Shown here: positions 58,220 to 64,000 of the stretch, piece after piece
How positions within the stretch are numbered: position 1 is the first letter of the stretch
Layout: each line of letters starts with the position of its first letter
Assembly: GCA_963169765.1 (NCBI GenBank)
Contig: CAUJEN010000073.1
Span: 1-64,000, forward strand
Source: QWHO01 sp021404945
Lineage (GTDB): Bacteria; Vulcanimicrobiota; Xenobia; Xenobiales; QWHO01
Direction of reading: 5' to 3'
DNA length: 64,000 bases
Position numbers and translations under genes: made by a program
Notes under the pieces: generated by a model
Told to the model about the DNA's origin: nothing
What the model saw: the letters and a program-made list of their open reading frames with translations, nothing else
Database searches by the model: none

Positions 58220-58762
58220 ATGATCAACACCAGCTTCGCTTCCGCCACCGTGGCAACCATCGCCAACCGGCCCAGCGTGGCCGCTTCCCAGAGCCAGGGC
58301 CAAACGGCCGAGACCGGTGGCCCCCAGGAGACCGTCAGCCTGAGCGAGACCCCCGCCCGCAAGAGCTGGTTGGGCCGGACGCTGAGCAAGACCGGCCTGA
58401 TCCTGGGACTGGGAGCCGCCCTCTTCTGCGCCTCGGTTCCCGCCGCCAATGCTCAGAGTTACTACTACCATCAGCCTGTTCCGGTCTGCGGTCAGGTCCA
58501 GACCGGCAGCCAGACCGGCATCAGCATCGACCATCGTGGCAACGTCGGTATCTACACCACCCAGCAGAGCGTCAACACCTGCAACGGCACGGTCCAGCAG
58601 AACACGGTCGGAATCAACCAGAACGGCGTCGTCATCCAGCAGCAGACCGGCGTTCCAGGCTGGGGAGTCTTCAACGGACCCACGGTGGTCTTCCCCTCCC
58701 ACCGCGGCGGTCATCACGGCCATCACGGCCACCACGGACACCACGGCGGCTATTACCGCTAA
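58220..58762 (+). CDS. exported His-rich protein with long N-terminal leader
   Basis: 180 residues. A disordered Ser/Thr/Gln leader (MINTSFASATVATIANRPSV, then QETVSLSETPAR) precedes an internal hydrophobic helix, TGLILGLGAALFCASVPAAN, with a signal-peptidase-like AANAQS. The mature part has a Gln/Asn/Thr-rich beta-like segment (STQQSVNTCNGTVQQNTVG type) and ends in GGHHGHHGHHGHHGG, a strong metal-binding tail. ATG 58220 follows a GGGAGG. The 57987-58219 gap shows nothing clear. No family was recognised. Confidence 0.68.
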   Translation: MINTSFASATVATIANRPSVAASQSQGQTAETGGPQETVSLSETPARKSWLGRTLSKTGLILGLGAALFCASVPAANAQSYYYHQPVPVCGQVQTGSQTGISIDHRGNVGIYTTQQSVNTCNGTVQQNTVGINQNGVVIQQQTGVPGWGVFNGPTVVFPSHRGGHHGHHGHHGHHGGYYR

Positions 58763-58793
58763 CCGCGCGCAAAACTCACTCCTGAAGGCCGCC

Positions 58794-59312
58794 TCAGGCG
58801 GGGTCGCAGAACGGGCAGTTGAGCTCGGAGAAGGGCAGCTCTACCTCCCCCACCGGCGCCTCGGCCACGTAGGTGAGCTCGAAATCGCACTGCTTGCAGG
58901 CGAAGACCATGCGCGACTCGCCCTGATGGCGGAACACCCGGGCTGACCAGCGCTCCTGCCAATCGCGCTGCAATCGTGGCATGATGCGCAGCCGTCTGGG
59001 CAGCTCGCTCCCCTCCAACTCGGCTTGAGCCATGGACTGCTCCAGCATCCAGGTGGCCCGGCGAGCGGTGGCCAGCCCCCGGTCCAGGTCGCCCAGAGAC
59101 TTCTGCTCCACGAAAGCGCGCACTGAGGCCATCGCTTGCTCGAGCTCGTCCAGCCCCTCCAGCCCACCTCCGGCAAGCCAATGGCGAACCTCCGCCAGAT
59201 GGCGCTCAAGCCGAGTGAAGCCATAGGCGAAGTCGACTGCGAAGATCTTCTGGGCCAGCACCTCCTCGACCAGGTTTTCGAGGTGGCGGGCTGGATTGAC
59301 GGGTTGCTCCAC
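58794..59312 (-). CDS. hypothetical protein with C-terminal zinc ribbon
   Basis: About 172 residues if it begins at GTG 59312 (VEQPVNPARHLENLVEEVLA); the open frame continues to 59471 but would overlap the divergent secreted gene. The first 110 residues are helical. The C-terminus has VFACKQCDFELTYVAEA and SELNCPFCDPA, a four-Cys zinc ribbon of treble-clef type. No known family. Converges with the His-rich gene on its right end. Confidence 0.6.
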   Translation of the reverse strand: MEQPVNPARHLENLVEEVLAQKIFAVDFAYGFTRLERHLAEVRHWLAGGGLEGLDELEQAMASVRAFVEQKSLGDLDRGLATARRATWMLEQSMAQAELEGSELPRRLRIMPRLQRDWQERWSARVFRHQGESRMVFACKQCDFELTYVAEAPVGEVELPFSELNCPFCDPA

Positions 59313-59442
59313 GAGGACTGCTTCGTCTGTCTGGGAGGGTTTCCCGGCTGTGAGCCAGAGCACCGGATATTTGTCATCCAGACCACAGAGGAGGTCTGCC
59401 TGGAGAGCTATGCCTTGAGTATCAGAAAGGCAGGCAATCAAG

Positions 59443-60051
59443 ATGCTCAAGAAATCGTTTCTCAAGATCATACTGCTGGGAGCCCTACTCTCCCCGATGG
59501 CTCAGGCCAGCCCCACAGGCCCGGTCGACTGCGGCGGCGGGCATACGGTCGATGCCCCCCGCATCATCTTCAGCGAGCCCCTGAGTGACAATGAGCCCGA
59601 CCCGCCCCGCTATCGCGATGGCTACTACCAGGATGCCAAGAAGGACCAGACTACGGTGGTGGTTCGCAAGCCCCGCTGGCGCGTCTACGCCGTGGACCGC
59701 GAGGAACCGAAGTCCACGACGGCTCAAATTCAAGAGACCATTAAGGACTGGCTGAAGGACAAAGCCCTGTCGGCTCTCCAGAAGGTCGCCGACAGCATCC
59801 CACTGACCAGGATCATCAAGAACGCCGACAAGACAGCCGATGCCCTGGCTTCGGGCGACTTCCGCCGGGGAGTGTGGGTTACCTACATCCGCGAGGGCTC
59901 CAACGGCGAGGTGCTCGAGAGCATAGTGGAGCGTCTCAGCGGCGACGACGAGTTGCCCTGGCAGATCAAGGGCGGCGACGAGGCCGGCCAGCAGAAGGTG
60001 CTCAAAAAACACCTGACGGCCATGAACCGAGCCGCGGATGCTGGCAAGTAG
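59443..60051 (+). CDS. secreted protein of unknown function
   Basis: 202 residues from ATG 59443. The signal peptide is MLKKSFLKIILLGALLSPMA (cleavage near QAS). A basic, Tyr-rich middle section (RYRDGYYQDAKKDQTTVVVR) is followed by helical segments (IQETIKDWLKDKALSALQKV) and a C-terminal basic helix. Only one Cys is present. No family was recognised. A dispersed repeat hairpin follows its stop by 30 bases and may terminate or stabilise the message. Confidence 0.65.
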   Translation: MLKKSFLKIILLGALLSPMAQASPTGPVDCGGGHTVDAPRIIFSEPLSDNEPDPPRYRDGYYQDAKKDQTTVVVRKPRWRVYAVDREEPKSTTAQIQETIKDWLKDKALSALQKVADSIPLTRIIKNADKTADALASGDFRRGVWVTYIREGSNGEVLESIVERLSGDDELPWQIKGGDEAGQQKVLKKHLTAMNRAADAGK

Positions 60052-60081
60052 CGCCTCCAGGAGAGGTGCCCAGGACGCTGC

Positions 60082-60127
60082 AGGAGCGCGGCCGGAATCC
60101 CTTGACACGGGTTTTCGGCCGCGGCTC
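60082..60127. repeat. dispersed hairpin repeat copy, opposite orientation
   Basis: AGGAGCGCGGCCGGAATCCC, then TTGACACGGGTTTTCGGCCG, then CGGCTC. It is the reverse orientation of the 20.1/39.6/44.9 kb cores, matching the strand of the upstream gene. Stem CGCGGCCG / CGGCCGCG. Confidence 0.7.
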
Positions 60128-60236
60128 GTTTGAGGTCGGACCTCTCCGGGCCGCTACACAATGCTGGTTTGCGGCCGGGCTCCTGGCTGCCCTGTGCGTG
60201 CAAGGATTCCCCACCCTGTGACCGAAAAACAACCCT

Positions 60237-61484
60237 GTGAAGAGCGATCTCGACATCCTGCTGGAAACCTTGCCCCCCGAGTCGCGCGAGACGGCCCGGG
60301 CCCTGTGGGCCGGGATGCCGGCCGACATGCGCCGCGAGCTGACCCTCACGCTGGGAGCGTTCGTGGGGCTCTTGCGCCAGAGGCCGGGCACGGCCGCCGA
60401 TCTGGTCAAGATGATCCGTCGGCTGGCCGCCCCGGTCTATGCGCCGGTCACGAAGGTGGCCATCGTGGGGCCGGTCAACGTGGGAAAGTCCACTCTGTTC
60501 AATGCTCTGGTGAATGACCCCGAGTTGCAGGCCGAGGTCTCGCCGATTCCGGGCACGACCCGGGCGGCGCTCACCTCGGACAAAGGGCTGTTCGCGCTGG
60601 TGGACACGCCCGGGGCCGACCGCCCTCAAACCATGGGCCTGGAAGAGCGCGAACGAGCCTTCAAGGCCGCAGCCGGGGCGGACTTCCTGCTGATTGTTTT
60701 CGATGCCACGGTGGGGGTGAACACCTCGGCCCGCATCCTGTTCGGCGAGCTGAAGGCGCTGGGCAAGCCCTACCTGGTCTGCCTGAACAAGATCGACATG
60801 GTGACGGGCAAGCTGAAAGCCGAGGTGGTGCGCTCGGCGGCCCAGGTGCTCGACCTCGACCCGGAAACTGTCGTGCCGGTCTCGGCCCAGGAAGGTAACG
60901 GGGTGGAGCGGCTGTTGCTCGAGCTGGCAGCGGCCGAGCCGCGCCTTCTGGGCAAGCTGGGTGAGGTCCTCACCCCGCTGCGGCGCAAGCTGGGCTGGCA
61001 GGCCGTGCGCCGGGCAGCGGTGGCCTCGGGGCTGGTGGCCCTTTCGCCCATCCCGATTCTGGACCTGATCCCGCTGACGGCCATCCAGGCCACCATGGTG
61101 CTGACCCTGGCTCGCATCTACGGGCGCGAAATGACCTGGAAGCGGGGACTGGAGATCCTGGCCACCTTCGGGGCAGGCTTGCTGGGCCGCACTCTGTTCC
61201 AGCAGCTGTCCAAGCTCGGCGGGGTGCCCGGCTGGGCTCTCTCGGCCTCAGTTGCCAGCTCAGCCACCGTGGCCATCGGCTTTGCGGTGATGCGCTGGTT
61301 TGAGACCGGCCAGAAGCCGACCCACAAGGATATGCTGGAGGTGGCCTCCCAGACCCAGAAGGCGCTGACGGCAAAGCTGCGCGGCAAGAAGCCGGGCAAG
61401 CAACAACTCACCGAGGACCTGGAAGAGCTGCTGCCCGAGGTCACAAAACAGCTCGATCCCGAGGATGCCCCCCGGCCCGAGTGA
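60237..61484 (+). CDS. GTPase with C-terminal DUF697-like membrane domain
   Basis: 415 residues from GTG 60237. Residues about 75-235 are an Era-like G domain: G1 IVGPVNVGKSTLFNAL, G2 region SPIPGTTRAALTS, G3 LVDTPGADRP, G4 LVCLNKIDMVTG and G5 VPVSAQEGNGVE. The C-terminal part has hydrophobic helices (ALSPIPILDLIPLTAIQATM) of DUF697 type. Such proteins act at the inner membrane in bacterial stress or envelope processes; the exact job is unknown. No signal peptide. Confidence 0.84.
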   Translation: MKSDLDILLETLPPESRETARALWAGMPADMRRELTLTLGAFVGLLRQRPGTAADLVKMIRRLAAPVYAPVTKVAIVGPVNVGKSTLFNALVNDPELQAEVSPIPGTTRAALTSDKGLFALVDTPGADRPQTMGLEERERAFKAAAGADFLLIVFDATVGVNTSARILFGELKALGKPYLVCLNKIDMVTGKLKAEVVRSAAQVLDLDPETVVPVSAQEGNGVERLLLELAAAEPRLLGKLGEVLTPLRRKLGWQAVRRAAVASGLVALSPIPILDLIPLTAIQATMVLTLARIYGREMTWKRGLEILATFGAGLLGRTLFQQLSKLGGVPGWALSASVASSATVAIGFAVMRWFETGQKPTHKDMLEVASQTQKALTAKLRGKKPGKQQLTEDLEELLPEVTKQLDPEDAPRPE

Positions 61485-61526
61485 GCCGGCAGGCCTTTCC
61501 TGGGAGGGCCAGAAAGGTTTCCCAAG

Positions 61527-61976
61527 ATGCTTGCGGATGCACCCTACGAAACCACAGAGCCGGTCATGCACCCGCTGGTCGGCCTGGTCGCCGGCCTGGC
61601 GGCAGGCGGAGCCATGCTGGGCACCTCGGCCCTGGCCCACAAGCTCACCCCGATGGCGCTCGCCTTCGGGCTGGGCGACGCCACCCGGGGGCTGGTCGCC
61701 TGGCTGGCCCTGGCTGCCTTTCTTGGTCTGATGTACGGGATCTCCCAGTTGCAAGCGCGCCCCCGAGACCTGATCGGCGTGGGCATCTTTTACGGGATCT
61801 TTCTCTGGATTGCCCCGGCCGTCTTCGGTCGGCTGTTCTTCGGGCAGTCCACCGCCATGCTGCGAACATTCCCCTGGTTTGTGAGTTGCCTGGCCTTCGG
61901 GCTGACGCTGGGAATTCTGGCGGTGCTGGCGGAGCGCACCCGCTCCACCTCCACGGCCGTGGTGGCAAGAGATTGA
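61527..61976 (+). CDS. small multi-span membrane protein
   Basis: 149 residues with four predicted helices: PLVGLVAGLAAGGAMLGTSA, GLVAWLALAAFLGLMYGISQ, LIGVGIFYGIFLWIAPAVFG and WFVSCLAFGLTLGILAVLAE. The pattern resembles DUF1440-type proteins, though identity is unsure. It precedes the carbamoyltransferase cassette by 13 bases and may belong to the same unit. Confidence 0.65.
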   Translation: MLADAPYETTEPVMHPLVGLVAGLAAGGAMLGTSALAHKLTPMALAFGLGDATRGLVAWLALAAFLGLMYGISQLQARPRDLIGVGIFYGIFLWIAPAVFGRLFFGQSTAMLRTFPWFVSCLAFGLTLGILAVLAERTRSTSTAVVARD

Positions 61977-61989
61977 GGGAGGTTGCAAG

Positions 61990-62160
61990 ATGAGCACGCT
62001 CAAGGGCATGCTGGCCACGATCCGAGAGCTGATGGGCTTCTTGTGGGCCAACAAACTGTGGTGGATGTCGCCCATCGTGGTCGTGCTGCTGCTGGTGGGC
62101 GGGCTGGTCGTGCTGGGCTCGAGCACCGGCCTGGGGCCGTTCGTCTACTCGCTGTTCTGA
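61990..62160 (+). CDS. DUF5989-family small membrane protein
   Basis: 56 residues (MSTLKGMLATIRELMGFLWA, NKLWWMSPIVVVLLLVGGLV and the end TGLGPFVYSLF). The pattern 'FLw..KLWWl.Piv..lll.G.l.vl....gl.PFiYtLF' is the DUF5989 family, which I recall beside SxtJ-like and carbamoyltransferase genes. One transmembrane helix. Its TGA overlaps the next ATG (TGATG). Probably a membrane anchor or assembly partner for the transferase. Confidence 0.8.
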   Translation: MSTLKGMLATIRELMGFLWANKLWWMSPIVVVLLLVGGLVVLGSSTGLGPFVYSLF

Positions 62161-62375
62161 TGCTGACGGCCTGGCGAGAGATCTCGATGGCCTTCGGCAG
62201 CTTCCAGGCCCGCTGGCTGCTGACGCTGGTCTACTTCAGCCTGGTGGCCCTGTCTGCCGTGCCGGCCTACTTCGCCGACCGGCTGCAGCTGCGAGGGCGA
62301 CCCGGAGCGAGCACGGCCTGGAACGAGCGCCCCCCCACTCCCACCGATCTGGCCTCGGCCACCCGTCAGTTTTAA
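62160..62375 (+). CDS. small membrane protein of the carbamoyltransferase cassette
   Basis: 71 residues (MLTAWREISMAFGSFQARWL, LTLVYFSLVALSAVPAYFAD, then TAWNERPPTPTDLASATRQF). One hydrophobic helix and a soluble tail ending in 'R.QF', typical of the small protein found between DUF5989 and NodU-type genes. Coupled to the previous gene; the carbamoyltransferase starts 4 bases later. Confidence 0.7.
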   Translation: MLTAWREISMAFGSFQARWLLTLVYFSLVALSAVPAYFADRLQLRGRPGASTAWNERPPTPTDLASATRQF

Positions 62376-62379
62376 CCGA

Positions 62380-64000
62380 GTGCACATTCTGGGAATCTCC
62401 GCCTTCTATCACGACTCGGCCGCCGCCCTCCTGCGCGACGGCGAACTGGTCGCAGCGGTGCAAGAGGAGCGTTACAGCCGTGTCAAGTTCGACGCAGGCT
62501 ATCCAGCCGCGGCCATTGGCTACTGCCTGCGCTCAGCCGGCATCACCGCCAACGAACTGGACTATGTGGTGTTCTATGAAAAGCCGCTGCCCAAGTTCGA
62601 GCGCATCCTCTCCTCGCAGCTGGCCTCCTTCCCGAGCTCGTGGAAGGTATTCCGGGAGGCAGCCATCGCCTGGCTGGGGGACAAGCTGTGGGTCAAGACC
62701 ACGCTCTCTCGCAACCTGGGCGTCCCGCTGGAGAAGGTCTTGTTCGTCGAGCACCACCTCAGCCACGCTGCCAGCGCCGTCTTCTGCGCCCCTTTTCAGG
62801 AGACGGCCGTGCTCACCATCGACGGGGTGGGCGAGTGGACCACCACGGCCCTGGGCAGAGCCAGCACCGACTGGCAGGGGGGCTCCGGGCCCAACCGCAT
62901 CGAGTTGACCCGCGAGCTACGCTTTCCCCACTCGCTGGGTCTGCTCTACTCCACCTTCACCGCCTGGCTGGGGTTCAAGGTGAACAGCGGCGAGTACAAG
63001 CTGATGGGCATGGCCCCCTACGGCGAGCCGCGCTATCTCGACAAGCTGGAGAAGCTGGTGCGGGTTTTTCCGGACGGCAGCTTCCGGCTGAACATGGAGT
63101 ATTTCAGCTTCCACCGCTCGCTGACCCGGAGCTACAGCCCCCGCTTCTGCCAACTGCTCGGTCCGCCCCGCGAGCCCGAGAGCCCGTTCTTCACGGCCAC
63201 CACGGGGGACGACCTGACAGGACGCGAGGAGGCTGCCCGCCAGAACCAGTACTACGCTGATGTGGCTGCCAGCCTGCAGCGGTTGACCGAGGACATCCTG
63301 CTCAAGATGGTGGTCCAGTTGCACCGCGAGACCGGCCTGAAGAACCTCTCGGTGGCCGGAGGTGTGGCCCTGAACAGCGTGGCCAACGGGCGCATCATGC
63401 GCGAGTCGCCCTTCGAGCAGGTCTACATCCAGCCCAACGCGGGCGACGCGGGGGGCGCTCTGGGAGCTGCTCTTTACGCCTACCACGTCCTGCTGGGCAA
63501 ACCCCGCAAGTTCGTCATGGAGCACGCTTACTACGGCGAGGAGTCCGAGCCCGACGCCATCTCTGCTGCCATCCAGGCTCAGGGCCTTCCCTGCGAGCAG
63601 TTGGAAGACCCGCTCGCTCAGGCCGAGCGGCTGGTGGACACCATGCTCAAAGGCGGCGTAGTGGCGGTGCACCAGGGACGGGCCGAGTGGGGTCCGCGCG
63701 CCCTGGGCAACCGCTCTATCCTGGCCGATCCGCGCCGCGACGAGATGAAAGAGATCGTCAACAGCAAGGTCAAATTCCGCGAAAGCTTCCGCCCCTTTGC
63801 CCCGGTGGTGCTCGAAGAGCGAGCCGAGGAGTTCTTTGCGCTCGGGCGCTCGGCCGGCCAGTATCCCCAGCGCTTCATGCTCATGGTCAGCCCGCTGGTG
63901 GAGGGGCGCGAAACCGACATCCCGGCCGTTTCCCACATGGGCACGGGGCGCCTGCAGGTGGTCCGTCCCGAGTGGAACGCGCTCTATGCCGAGTGCATCG
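62380..64000 (+). CDS. NodU/CmcH-family carbamoyltransferase (partial, runs off the window)
   Basis: At least 540 residues from GTG 62380, with no stop before 64000. The N-terminal ASKHA-like domain has ILGISAFYHDSAAALLRDGE, VQEERYSRVKFDAG and VEHHLSHAASAVFC, the metal-binding HxxxH that handles carbamoyl phosphate/ATP; TIDGVGEWTTTALG follows. The C-terminal domain has VAVHQGRAEWGPRALGNRSI and FRESFRPFAPVVLEE, typical of the YrdC-like acceptor side. It transfers a carbamoyl group onto a hydroxyl of a metabolite or glycan. Together with DUF5989 and the small membrane protein it forms a conserved cassette of unknown product. Confidence 0.88.
   Translation, partial: MHILGISAFYHDSAAALLRDGELVAAVQEERYSRVKFDAGYPAAAIGYCLRSAGITANELDYVVFYEKPLPKFERILSSQLASFPSSWKVFREAAIAWLGDKLWVKTTLSRNLGVPLEKVLFVEHHLSHAASAVFCAPFQETAVLTIDGVGEWTTTALGRASTDWQGGSGPNRIELTRELRFPHSLGLLYSTFTAWLGFKVNSGEYKLMGMAPYGEPRYLDKLEKLVRVFPDGSFRLNMEYFSFHRSLTRSYSPRFCQLLGPPREPESPFFTATTGDDLTGREEAARQNQYYADVAASLQRLTEDILLKMVVQLHRETGLKNLSVAGGVALNSVANGRIMRESPFEQVYIQPNAGDAGGALGAALYAYHVLLGKPRKFVMEHAYYGEESEPDAISAAIQAQGLPCEQLEDPLAQAERLVDTMLKGGVVAVHQGRAEWGPRALGNRSILADPRRDEMKEIVNSKVKFRESFRPFAPVVLEERAEEFFALGRSAGQYPQRFMLMVSPLVEGRETDIPAVSHMGTGRLQVVRPEWNALYAECI

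Noticed and set aside
58794..59471. Longer start of the zinc-ribbon gene at 59471
   Set aside because: It would overlap the start and leader of the divergent secreted gene; GTG 59312 begins where the protein-like composition starts.

Overview
The window is about 64 kb of GC-rich bacterial chromosome with dense gene packing. Many stop and start codons overlap (ATGA, GTGA), and GTG or TTG starts are common. Type IV prepilin-like proteins and secreted proteins suggest a diderm. The phylum cannot be settled by reading alone. High GC, several small Cys-rich secreted proteins, Pro/Ser-rich N-terminal leaders and membrane-bound spermidine-synthase-like fusions would fit a poorly sampled lineage (for example Eremiobacterota/Xenobia-like or a deltaproteobacterial relative), but this is a weak guess. 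No rRNA, tRNA or CRISPR array was recognised.

Region 1 (1-18.3 kb) is an anaerobic aromatic-degradation island. After an IS66-type transposase remnant (about 69-430) comes a minus-strand operon had-bcrC-bcrB-bcrA-bcrD plus a small ORF. It encodes an ATP-dependent class I benzoyl-CoA reductase and 6-hydroxycyclohex-1-ene-1-carbonyl-CoA dehydrogenase. Divergent from it are oah (ring-opening hydrolase), an SDR dehydrogenase and dch (dienoyl-CoA hydratase). Together they carry benzoyl-CoA to an open-chain C7 dicarboxyl-CoA. Then follow a 64-bp palindromic tandem array, a cysteine-synthase-like gene, a two-gene 4-hydroxybenzoyl-CoA reductase (fused 2Fe-2S/Mo chain plus a FAD subunit with the diagnostic 4Fe-4S loop), a DRE-TIM metallolyase, a hemolysin III protein, a GST and an amine oxidase. 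Four FNR-type boxes (TTGAT/C-N4-A/GTCAA) lie upstream of the transcription units. Three of the four promoter regions have a -10-like hexamer centred exactly 33 bp from the box, and the box between had and oah has one on each side at 33 bp.

Region 2 (18.3-36 kb) is a mixed region: three adjacent Cys-rich secreted proteins, a zinc-ribbon protein with three related helical segments, a UbiA-like protein, TerB-like and YhiN-like proteins, a DTW-domain tRNA-modification protein, an ankyrin protein, a mutarotase, a LigD-type DNA ligase, a c-type cytochrome, a TetR/SMR efflux operon, a diacylglycerol-kinase-like protein, a HAD phosphatase and two phosphodiesterases. The standout is 27745-28821, a secreted thioredoxin-like/HEAT-repeat protein read through an in-frame TGA that falls exactly at the first Cys of the CxxC motif (U-P-H-C). 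A bSECIS-like hairpin follows the TGA, so this is a strong selenoprotein candidate.

Region 3 (36-52.4 kb) holds a TolB-like propeller, a pilin-like cluster (PilX/PilW/PilV-like), two very large membrane spermidine-synthase-like fusions, guaB, a WD40 protein, a coiled-coil repeat protein, an ATLF-like zinc metalloprotease and an esterase. A modular family of palindromic intergenic repeats is scattered at 4.4, 20.0, 39.5, 44.9, 47.1, 48.3 and 60.1 kb, usually near gene ends.

Region 4 (52.5-64 kb) is a tight operon of aldehyde dehydrogenase, two class III aminotransferases and a two-subunit 3-oxoacid CoA-transferase, probably for omega-amino-acid catabolism. It is followed by secreted small proteins, a DUF697-type GTPase, and a DUF5989 / small membrane protein / NodU-type carbamoyltransferase cassette that runs off the window end.
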